Shown piece by piece: positions 1 to 5,381 of a stretch of DNA of 7,611 nucleotides. Positions within the stretch are counted from its first letter, which is position 1. The number at the start of each line of letters is the position of its first letter. The DNA lies in the NCBI GenBank assembly GCA_945862275.1, contig CAMAYA010000056.1, positions 1-7,611 of the forward strand, read 5' to 3'. The notes under the pieces are model-generated. The model searched no databases. It worked only from the letters and a program-made list of their open reading frames with translations, and had not been told where the DNA came from. This DNA comes from Legionella genomosp. 1. Lineage in GTDB: Bacteria; Pseudomonadota; Gammaproteobacteria; Legionellales; Legionellaceae. Both the position numbers and the translations under genes were made by a program.

Positions 1-1
1 T

Positions 2-2359
2 GTTAGAAAGCGGCCTGGGATGTATATTGGTGATACGGATGATGGGTCAGGTCTACATCACATGGTGTTTGAAGTCGTAGATAACGCCATTGATGAGGCT
101 TTGGCGGGCCATTGCCATGCAATCAATGTCATTATTCATGCAGACGAATCCATTACCGTTAACGACGACGGGCGCGGCATTCCTGTGGATATCCACAAAG
201 AAGAGGGGCGCTCTGCGGCAGAAGTCATCATGACCATATTGCATGCCGGCGGTAAATTTGATGACAATTCCTATAAAGTATCCGGCGGTCTACATGGGGT
301 CGGGGTTTCCGTGGTCAACGCCCTGTCTGAAGAATTGCACTTGCTGGTTCGTCGCGGTGGCAAAGTCCATGAGCAGCATTATCACGAGGGCGTTCCCGAT
401 GCGCCGATGGCCGTTACGGGAGATGCGGAAGGAACCGGCACACAAATTTGGTTCAAGCCCAGTGCCAATACTTTCACGAACATTGAGTTTCATTATGATA
501 TTTTGGCTCGGCGTTTGCGAGAGCTATCGTTCTTGAATTCAGGTGTCTGTATTCACTTATTGGATGAACGCACAGACAAACGCGATACGTTTCAATATGA
601 AGGCGGTATCAAAGCCTTTGTTGAGCATTTAAATCGCAATAAAGTCCCCATCATTCCGGTTGTTTTTTCCATGACGGCGGAAAAAGATGGCATTGTCGTT
701 GACGTGGCCATGCAATGGAACGATTCGTATCAAGAAAACCTGTATTGCTTCACCAATAATATCCCTCAACGGGATGGCGGCACCCATTTGGCCGGTTTTC
801 GTTCCGGATTAACACGCACCTTGAACAACTACATTGAAAGCGAAGGCTTTGCCAAAAAGGCAAAAATCGCGACCACGGGGGATGATGCGCGTGAAGGATT
901 AACCGCGGTCTTGTCCGTGAAAGTCCCTGATCCTAAATTTTCATCGCAAACAAAAGACAAGTTGGTCTCCTCTGAAGTGAAAGCGGCCGTTGAATCGCTG
1001 GTCTCTGAAAAATTACATGATTTTTTGATGGAAAACCCATCGATTTCAAAAGTCATTGTGGGCAAAATGGTGGATGCAGCCCGTGCACGAGAAGCCGCCC
1101 GTCGCGCACGCGACATGACACGGCGAAAAGGCGCGCTAGACATTGCAGGCTTGCCTGGAAAGCTGGCTGATTGCCAAGAGAAAGATCCAGCCTTGTCTGA
1201 ATTATACTTGGTAGAAGGAGACTCCGCGGGAGGATCAGCCAAACAAGGTCGAAATCGAAAATACCAAGCCATTTTGCCGCTAAAAGGCAAGATTTTAAAT
1301 GTCGAGAAAGCGCGATTTGACAAGATGTTAGCATCCCAAGAGGTCGCAACACTGATTACCGCATTGGGCTGTGGCATTGGGCCTGATGAATATGATCCCG
1401 ATAAAGTCCGCTACCATCGCATCATCATCATGACCGATGCTGACGTCGACGGCTCGCACATCCGCACCTTGTTGTTGACGTTCTTTTATAGACAAACCCC
1501 AGAGCTGATTAAACGGGGCTACATCTATATTGCGCAACCTCCTCTATATAAAGTAAAACAAGGCAAACAAGAGCAGTATGTAAAAGATGACGATGCGTTG
1601 TATGAATATTTAACGCAAACGGCTATGGATGGCGCGTCCTTCCATCCCGCCAAAGAAGCGCCTGCCATTACGGCGTTGGCATTAGAAGAATTGGTGCAGC
1701 AATTCCGTCGCATGGAAAAGATCATCAAGCGTTATTCTCGCCGTTATCATCCAGACATTATCAAGCGCATGGCGTGTTTGCCTGCATTGCAGTTGGAAGA
1801 TTTTAACGAGCACGCATCCATTCACGATTGGGCGTGCCAACTCCAAATGAGCTTGCAAGCACTAGGCAGCAAAACACAGGCCTTTTCTGTGGATGTGAAA
1901 CACAATGAAGAAACAGGACAATACTTGCCGCGCGTCATCATGACGCAACATGGCACGGCCAACACGATTTTATTGAATGCCGAGTTATTTGCTTCAAAAG
2001 ATTACAAAGAAATGGTGGGCATTAACACAAAGCTGCTGAATTTGGTTGAAGACAATGCGGTCATCAAACGAGGCGAAAAAACACAGGCAGTGGTGAGCTT
2101 TGAACAGGCGTTAACCTGGCTAATGGATGAAGCCAAACGGGGCCAGACCATTCAGCGCTATAAAGGTCTAGGAGAAATGAATCCGGAACAATTGTGGGAA
2201 ACCACGATGGATCCAGAGGTACGCCGCATGTTGCAAGTCACCATAGAAGATGCCGTGGCCGCTGATGAAATATTTACAACCCTGATGGGCGATCAAGTGG
2301 AACCCCGACGGGAGTTTATTGAAACCAATGCGTTGGATGCTGAAAATATTGATATTTAG
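2..2359 (+). CDS. gyrB: DNA gyrase subunit B, 5'-truncated by the window edge
   Basis: This is the ATPase subunit of DNA gyrase, which with GyrA introduces negative supercoils in the cytoplasm. The frame is open from base 2 and begins VRKRPGMYIGD, which aligns with E. coli residue 19. About 18 residues are therefore missing and the full protein would be near 803 aa (E. coli 804). The GHKL ATPase domain has FEVVDNAIDEA (E. coli E42/N46), DDGRGIP, the GGLHGVGVS lid and the QTK loop (SSQTKDKL). The TOPRIM domain has LVEGDSAGG and MTDADVDGSH. The Gram-negative insertion lies at about 1616-2135, followed by QRYKGLGEMNPEQLW and a C-terminus ending NIDI. The quinolone-relevant positions D426, K447 and S464 (E. 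coli numbering) have the susceptible-type residues, and R136, the aminocoumarin-contact residue, is retained. The promoter and start lie outside the window. In many bacteria gyrB follows dnaA-dnaN-recF near oriC, which cannot be checked here. Confidence 0.99.
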   Translation, partial: VRKRPGMYIGDTDDGSGLHHMVFEVVDNAIDEALAGHCHAINVIIHADESITVNDDGRGIPVDIHKEEGRSAAEVIMTILHAGGKFDDNSYKVSGGLHGVGVSVVNALSEELHLLVRRGGKVHEQHYHEGVPDAPMAVTGDAEGTGTQIWFKPSANTFTNIEFHYDILARRLRELSFLNSGVCIHLLDERTDKRDTFQYEGGIKAFVEHLNRNKVPIIPVVFSMTAEKDGIVVDVAMQWNDSYQENLYCFTNNIPQRDGGTHLAGFRSGLTRTLNNYIESEGFAKKAKIATTGDDAREGLTAVLSVKVPDPKFSSQTKDKLVSSEVKAAVESLVSEKLHDFLMENPSISKVIVGKMVDAARAREAARRARDMTRRKGALDIAGLPGKLADCQEKDPALSELYLVEGDSAGGSAKQGRNRKYQAILPLKGKILNVEKARFDKMLASQEVATLITALGCGIGPDEYDPDKVRYHRIIIMTDADVDGSHIRTLLLTFFYRQTPELIKRGYIYIAQPPLYKVKQGKQEQYVKDDDALYEYLTQTAMDGASFHPAKEAPAITALALEELVQQFRRMEKIIKRYSRRYHPDIIKRMACLPALQLEDFNEHASIHDWACQLQMSLQALGSKTQAFSVDVKHNEETGQYLPRVIMTQHGTANTILLNAELFASKDYKEMVGINTKLLNLVEDNAVIKRGEKTQAVVSFEQALTWLMDEAKRGQTIQRYKGLGEMNPEQLWETTMDPEVRRMLQVTIEDAVAADEIFTTLMGDQVEPRREFIETNALDAENIDI

Positions 2360-2366
2360 TATGAAG

Positions 2367-2398
2367 CACTGCATTTCGCCGCAAGGCGAAATGTGGTG
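2367..2398 (+). terminator. 14-bp stem with GCAA tetraloop after gyrB (3'-end hairpin)
   Basis: Seven bases after the gyrB stop, 2367-2380 pairs with 2385-2398. There are 14 consecutive pairs, two of them G-U, closed by the GNRA loop GCAA; the inner nine pairs are all Watson-Crick. No T-run follows on the + strand (the next bases are AATGAG), so it is not a canonical intrinsic terminator. It may be a stabilising 3'-end hairpin, a pause or processing site, or a barrier between convergent transcripts from gyrB and the minus-strand small RNA. The stem is clear; its function is inferred. Confidence 0.45.
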
Positions 2399-2405
2399 AA
2401 TGAGT

Positions 2406-2428
2406 AAAAAAAGCTGCGTCCTTGCAGC
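2406..2428 (-). terminator. Intrinsic terminator of the small RNA
   Basis: Read on the minus strand, GCTGC (2428-2424), loop AAGGAC and GCAGC (2417-2413) are followed at once by seven T (2412-2406). The 5-bp GC-rich stem with a U-tract is a standard Rho-independent terminator. The hexaloop itself is an ANGGA site, a feature common in RsmY/RsmZ-type RNAs. It could also stop read-through from the yqjDEK-like operon upstream on the same strand. Confidence 0.75.
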
Positions 2429-2501
2429 GGTGCAAATCCGTTGCTGCGCTCCCTGCGTGACATCATGTCAAACAGTCCGTGTTAATCCCTGCTGTCCGTG
2501 T
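2406..2501 (-). ncRNA. Candidate RsmY/RsmZ (CsrB-type) small RNA that would sequester CsrA/RsmA
   Basis: A transcript of about 96 nt is predicted from a promoter at 2508-2535 to a U7 terminator. It has six GGA triplets (TCC on + at 2495, 2486, 2476, 2450, 2437 and 2419), and every one sits in the ANGGA context preferred by CsrA/RsmE. Three are shown in hairpin loops: CGC-AGGGA-GCG (2457-2447), GCAA-CGGAU-UUGC (2444-2432) and the terminator GCUGC-AAGGAC-GCAGC. The other three lie in the 5' part, mostly unpaired by eye. A UGAC-AUGAU-GUCA hairpin without GGA separates the two halves (2470-2458). RsmY/RsmZ RNAs of pseudomonads and Legionella are about 100-130 nt, carry repeated loop GGA motifs, end in an intrinsic terminator and are switched on by GacA/LetA. 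A GacA-like box stands upstream here too. Assignment rests on architecture, not on sequence similarity; the 5' end is predicted and no expression is shown. Confidence 0.78.
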
Positions 2502-2507
2502 CTTAAC

Positions 2508-2535
2508 AGTATAGTCTTTTCAAAGGCGATGTCAT
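2508..2535 (-). promoter_or_regulatory. Sigma-70-like promoter of the small RNA
   Basis: On the minus strand, ATGACA (2535-2530, 5/6 to TTGACA) and TATACT (2513-2508, 5/6 to TATAAT) are separated by 16 bp. The predicted +1 is the A opposite 2501. Transcription from there reaches the terminator after about 96 nt without a plausible reading frame. Confidence 0.6.
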
Positions 2536-2556
2536 TGCGTCAATGGATGATTATTT

Positions 2557-2574
2557 TGTAAGAGATCTCTTGGA
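2557..2574. promoter_or_regulatory. GacA/LetA-type response-regulator box upstream of the small RNA
   Basis: On the + strand TGTAAG-AGATCT-CTTGGA matches 10 of 12 fixed positions of the GacA box TGTAAG-N6-CTTACA known upstream of rsmY/rsmZ genes. Its core AAGAGATCTCTT (2560-2571) is a perfect 12-bp palindrome. The centre lies about 64 bp upstream of the predicted start of the small RNA, close to the spacing I recall for GacA boxes in pseudomonads. The right half also overlaps a weak stem (TCTTGG/CCAAGA, 2568-2585) with no T-run. The site is seen; binding by a GacA/LetA/UvrY regulator is inferred. Confidence 0.65.
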
Positions 2575-2610
2575 ATAACCCAAGAATTGTCTGCGTTTTG
2601 TCATTATCAG

Positions 2611-2886
2611 CTATTTTCTTACAGGAAAGGCTTGGCGAAGCTGGCTTATGCTCATGATGAATGGAAACAACCGCCCAAGCGTTTTAAACCCCTTGGCGCC
2701 ACGCAAAACATGCGAGGCGTTCCATCCGATTAAAAACGCTGAGCACATGGTCGTAGAGACCACCCAACAGTGATGGTGAAGCAGCGTAAACCAATACTGC
2801 TTGTGCTTATCGACTTCTATTTGTTGATGCTGTCGTTTTTTATCTAGCGCGTCGATTTCCATCATCACTTGTTTGGCTGAGGTCAT
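2611..2886 (-). CDS. Small YqjK-like membrane-associated protein
   Basis: A 91-aa protein, third gene of a YqjD-YqjE-YqjK-type operon. The N-terminal third (about 1-30) is a charged, probably helical segment (EIDALDKKRQHQQIEVDKHK). A hydrophobic stretch follows (about 40-57, VVSTTMCSAFLIGW), then a basic region (RGAKGFKTLGRL) and a short amphipathic tail. E. coli YqjK has the same order: charged helix, tryptophan-containing hydrophobic stretch, basic segment and similar length. Sequence identity by eye is weak, so the call leans on gene order. The ATG is preceded by AAGGAG (2902-2897) at a spacing of 10. The gap after the YqjE-like stop is 24 bp, so the three genes are probably co-transcribed. 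Biochemical function is unknown. Alternatively it is an unrelated small hypothetical protein. Confidence 0.7.
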   Translation of the reverse strand: MTSAKQVMMEIDALDKKRQHQQIEVDKHKQYWFTLLHHHCWVVSTTMCSAFLIGWNASHVLRGAKGFKTLGRLFPFIMSISQLRQAFPVRK

Positions 2887-2910
2887 AAACTAAAGGCTCC
2901 TTAAATCCGT

Positions 2911-3282
2911 TCAGATTGGTTCTTGAACGCTTCCTGCAGTTGAATGATTAGCTAAATAGGCTCGTGTTTTCTCAAAGCTCATTCGTTTTAAGTATCGGTG
3001 TAGATAGCCTAAAATAACAGCTAATAACAAGGCATTCATGGAGCAAATAAGCCCCGTCACCAGCATCAGATTCTCCAATGCCTGCATCAGCACAACGCCG
3101 AAGAAAAGCAAGCTAGAGCACCACAATCCCATTAAACAGACCATTAACAAGCATACCAGAACCAGCATCGGGTAAACGCTGAGTCCGGCAAGCTTGGCTT
3201 CCAGTCGGGTAATAGACAAGCATGCTTTAATCAAGTGGAACTGGCTTGACACAAGGCCCACCGCTTCTTCTATTAGCCGCAT
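2911..3282 (-). CDS. YqjE-like inner-membrane protein (holin-X / phage-holin-3-6 type family)
   Basis: A 123-aa protein with an amphipathic N-terminus (about 1-33, ending ITRLEAKLAG), two strongly hydrophobic hairpin helices (about 37-66 and 71-95) and a basic cytoplasmic tail (LHRYLKRMSFEKTRAYL). The layout matches E. coli YqjE (134 aa) and the DUF1469/holin superfamily III group; despite the family name there is no sign of a phage here. Its ATG overlaps the stop of the DUF883 gene by one base (TAATG at 3282) and has no strong Shine-Dalgarno sequence, so it is probably translated by coupling. The role in the cell is not established. The family commonly sits between YqjD- and YqjK-like genes, which is the order seen here. 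Confidence 0.82.
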   Translation of the reverse strand: MRLIEEAVGLVSSQFHLIKACLSITRLEAKLAGLSVYPMLVLVCLLMVCLMGLWCSSLLFFGVVLMQALENLMLVTGLICSMNALLLAVILGYLHRYLKRMSFEKTRAYLANHSTAGSVQEPI

Positions 3283-3536
3283 TATTTTCGCAACAGGGCA
3301 GACAACAAAAGACCCACGCCACCAGCAATTAAAATGGCTTTTAAGGGGTGTTTGCGGACGGTTTCCAGCAGCTCATCAGAATATACATGTGCTTCATGGC
3401 TAACGTCATCGAATGTCTTTAACCCGTTTTCATATAGTTCATGTGCTAATTTAACACCCTCATTCACCAGTTCACTCGCCGCCTCGCTCACATGGGCTGT
3501 TTTTGAGTTGGGCATTGTTGGTTGTTTCACATCCAT
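3282..3536 (-). CDS. DUF883 / ElaB-YqjD family tail-anchored membrane protein
   Basis: An 84-aa protein. A soluble, acidic, helical N-terminal part (about 12-60, with EAASELVNEGVKLAHELYE) is followed by a basic boundary (RKHPLK) and a C-terminal membrane anchor with the family glycines (LIAGGVGLLLSALLRK, about 68-84). E. coli YqjD, ElaB and YgaM have this form, sit in the inner membrane by the C-terminal segment, and YqjD binds stationary-phase 70S and 100S ribosomes under RpoS control. Ribosome association here is inferred from the family. A strong AAGGAG (around 3549-3544) lies 7 bases before the ATG. It is the first gene of a three-gene operon and its stop overlaps the next start (TAATG). 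Confidence 0.88.
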   Translation of the reverse strand: MDVKQPTMPNSKTAHVSEAASELVNEGVKLAHELYENGLKTFDDVSHEAHVYSDELLETVRKHPLKAILIAGGVGLLLSALLRK

Positions 3537-3553
3537 AATAAATCTCCTTTTTG

Positions 3554-3592
3554 ATGGATTGGTCTATTAATTATAGGCATAAATCAATCCAT
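3554..3592. repeat. Perfect 8-bp inverted repeat flanking the yqjD-like core promoter
   Basis: ATGGATTG (3554-3561) and its exact reverse complement CAATCCAT (3585-3592) have centres 31 bp apart, about three helical turns, with the predicted -10 element between them. Because the predicted start of transcription lies within the repeat, it would not fold in the mRNA, which favours a protein-binding operator. A direct repeat CATTAGG (3590-3596 and 3611-3617, 21 bp apart) adjoins it. Confidence 0.45.
3567..3576 (-). promoter_or_regulatory. Sigma-S-like -10 element of the yqjDEK-type operon
   Basis: The minus strand reads CTATAATTAA (3576-3567), 9/10 to the RpoS-preferred CTATACTTAA, containing a perfect TATAAT at 3575-3570 with C at -13. 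No TTGACA-like hexamer stands 16-18 bp upstream (GGCCTA at 17), as is usual for RpoS promoters. The start would fall near 3563, giving a leader of about 26 nt that includes the Shine-Dalgarno site. E. coli yqjD depends on RpoS, which fits. Confidence 0.5.
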
Positions 3593-3630
3593 TAGGCCAG
3601 TGGCGTTTAACATTAGGTTAGCCCGACTTG

Positions 3631-3659
3631 TTGTGTTTTTATTGTCTTTACCGTATGAT
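3631..3659 (+). promoter_or_regulatory. Possible promoter of the pteridine reductase gene
   Basis: TTGTGT (3631-3636) and TATGAT (3654-3659, 5/6) are 17 bp apart, with a predicted start near 3666 and a leader of about 40 nt. The -35 match is poor (3/6), so this is tentative. Confidence 0.35.
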
Positions 3660-3704
3660 TTGCCTCCTCAAACGTGCTGAAGTCTTAGAGTAGGAAAAAC
3701 GGCA

Positions 3705-4436
3705 ATGCAAGCCAGTAAACCATCCATGCGAGTCGCCTTGGTAACCGGTGCCGCAAGGCGCATTGGGGCCGAGATTGCGGAACATCTCCACTGCGAAGGC
3801 TTTCGTGTGGCCATTCATTGCCATCGATCGCAAGCCGAGGCCGTTGCATTGGCTCGAAGATTGAATGCGCTACGAGCAGATAGCGCCAAAGTATTTGTGG
3901 CTGACCTGTGCAAACCCGACACGCCGAAGCAACTCGTGCAAGATACCCTCGCCTGGGCAGGCCGCTTGGATCTACTGGTTAACAATGCCTCCCTTTTCAG
4001 CCGCCAAGAATCCGATTGGGGCCCTATGTTCACGACCCATGTCCGAGCCCCGTTTCAGTTAAGTCATGCAGCTTACCCATCCCTCGCGATTACCGCTGGA
4101 AGCATCATCAACATCACAGACATTCACGCCGAAAAACCATTAAAAGGCTACGCGATGTACTGCCAATCGAAAGCAGCCCTTAACCTGCAAACAAAAGCAC
4201 TGGCGTTGGAATTTGCACCACTCGTTCGCGTGAACGCAGTCGCTCCGGGTGCCATTTTATGGCCCGAAAAAGACAATGCACTGAACGAGGAACAACAGCA
4301 GCAGATCATTGCCAAAACCCCGCTCAAACGGCATGGCAATCCGGTCTTCATTGCAAAAGCCGTGCTCGCGTTAGCCGAAAATCCCTTTATCACCGGACAA
4401 ATCCTCTCAGTAGATGGCGGGAGGGGCCTGCTTTAA
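3705..4436 (+). CDS. PTR1/FolM-like pteridine reductase (short-chain dehydrogenase)
   Basis: A 243-aa Rossmann-fold SDR expected to reduce dihydropterins (or dihydrofolate) with NADPH in the cytosol. Nucleotide-binding signature TGAARRIG is at 14-21. HCHRS at 38-42 resembles the HxHRS of trypanosomatid PTR1, where the arginine favours NADPH. NNAS is at 93-96. Catalytic residues are D139, Y152 and K156: aspartate replaces the usual SDR serine, and the D-to-Y spacing of 13 equals PTR1 D181/Y194/K198. A DGG motif precedes the C-terminus. E. coli FolM (240 aa, dihydromonapterin reductase) is the nearest familiar bacterial function; the exact pterin substrate cannot be told. The start at 3705 is chosen because AGGA lies 9 bases upstream; the in-frame ATG at 3726 has no ribosome site. 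Its last 30 bases overlap the 3' end of the convergent dus gene. Confidence 0.88.
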   Translation: MQASKPSMRVALVTGAARRIGAEIAEHLHCEGFRVAIHCHRSQAEAVALARRLNALRADSAKVFVADLCKPDTPKQLVQDTLAWAGRLDLLVNNASLFSRQESDWGPMFTTHVRAPFQLSHAAYPSLAITAGSIINITDIHAEKPLKGYAMYCQSKAALNLQTKALALEFAPLVRVNAVAPGAILWPEKDNALNEEQQQQIIAKTPLKRHGNPVFIAKAVLALAENPFITGQILSVDGGRGLL

Positions 4437-5378
4437 AAATGCCTCAATCGTGCGCACGCTACTCAACGCATAAAACGCCTGCAATGATGCGTCACTCAAC
4501 ACCTGCTTAAAATAATAACGAACCAATGATTTACTCTGCAAAACCGCCTGATGCTCGCTTTCCAAGCCAGCTAGACCATGCAAATGCTGCATGAAGCATT
4601 CCACTAGCGCAACTTGCGTTTGATGTGGAGCGCTGCCGGATCCTGCCAACAACTGTTGATAAAGCCACGGATGGCCGCTGCCAGCACGTGCAATCATGTA
4701 CGCATCACAGCCGCTGCTGGCAATGGCATGGGCTAACGTCGCGTGATCCCGAATGTCGCCGTTTGCAATCACCGGAATGCTCGCCGCACGTTTAATACGA
4801 GCAATATGCGAAAAATCACAAGCGATATCATAATCGTCTGTCCAGCGCCGGCCATGTACTATTAATGCATCCGCGCCAGCTTGTTCGATGCCTTGAGCAA
4901 CAACGATATCACGCTCATCACCTGCAATGCGCAACTTAACGGTCAAGGGGATCGTAATCGCTCGGCGCACCGCGCTCACGATATCAAACAAGCGCTCCGG
5001 CTCATCTAACAGCGCACTGCCCGCTCCTTTTTTACGAATTTTAGGCTTCGGACAACCGCAATTTAAATCAATCAAATCAGCACCCAACGCCTGCACCCGG
5101 AGAGCTGCTTGTGCCACAATCAATGGATTGTTGCCAGACAGTTGATAACACAACACGCGCTCTTCTGGCGCGCGGTATAAATAGCGGGAATCGGGTTGAT
5201 GTTTGTCTAACACGTCATGCGCTGAAATCATTTCAGATACGCAATAAGCCGGTGGGGTGTACTGGTAGAACAACTGTCGGAATGGAGCACAGCTAAAGCC
5301 CGCCAAAGGGCCCTGTATCAAACGATTGGAGAGACGTAGCCCACCAATATGGAATGGGCTATTTAAGAAAGCCTGCAT
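4407..5378 (-). CDS. tRNA-dihydrouridine synthase (DusB-like)
   Basis: A 323-aa FMN/NADPH enzyme that reduces specific uridines in tRNA to dihydrouridine. The TIM-barrel landmarks are in order: GPLAGFS near 23-29, DLNCGCPKPKIRKKGAGSAL (104-123) with catalytic C109, TVKLR (146-150) with FMN-site K148, VHGR (174-177), IPVIANGDI (201-209) and MIARAGSGHPW (228-238), where most relatives have MIGRA. A helical C-terminal domain with SLVRYYFKQ follows. The GCP motif and GAGSALL style look most like DusB/DusC-type bacterial enzymes, but which uridine is modified cannot be assigned. The start lies only 3 bp after the lpoA stop and lacks a good Shine-Dalgarno sequence, so coupled translation in an lpoA-dus operon is likely. 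The end overlaps the pteridine reductase gene by 30 bp and there is no visible terminator. Confidence 0.93.
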   Translation of the reverse strand: MQAFLNSPFHIGGLRLSNRLIQGPLAGFSCAPFRQLFYQYTPPAYCVSEMISAHDVLDKHQPDSRYLYRAPEERVLCYQLSGNNPLIVAQAALRVQALGADLIDLNCGCPKPKIRKKGAGSALLDEPERLFDIVSAVRRAITIPLTVKLRIAGDERDIVVAQGIEQAGADALIVHGRRWTDDYDIACDFSHIARIKRAASIPVIANGDIRDHATLAHAIASSGCDAYMIARAGSGHPWLYQQLLAGSGSAPHQTQVALVECFMQHLHGLAGLESEHQAVLQSKSLVRYYFKQVLSDASLQAFYALSSVRTIEAFLKQAPPAIY

Positions 5379-5381
5379 ACG

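Noticed and set aside
829..1377. A 182-codon open frame antisense to gyrB
   Set aside because: It lies wholly inside conserved gyrB coding sequence, has no recognisable motifs and is explained as a shadow of its codon use.
2367..2398. Treating the gyrB hairpin as a canonical Rho-independent terminator
   Set aside because: No T-run follows on the + strand; the A-run at 2406-2412 serves the minus-strand terminator instead.
2475..2501. GTCCGTGT repeated at 2475-2482 and 2494-2501 as a repeat element or CRISPR-like unit
   Set aside because: There are only two copies, 19 bp apart. They are explained as two CsrA-motif units (ACACGGAC on the minus strand) of the small RNA.
2911..3282. A prophage holin gene, from the holin-like family name
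   Set aside because: No endolysin or phage genes are near, and the order DUF883, YqjE type, YqjK type is a normal chromosomal operon.
4449..4458. Palindrome CGTGCGCACG just past the reductase stop as a terminator
   Set aside because: It is short, has no room for a loop and no T-run, and lies inside the dus coding sequence.
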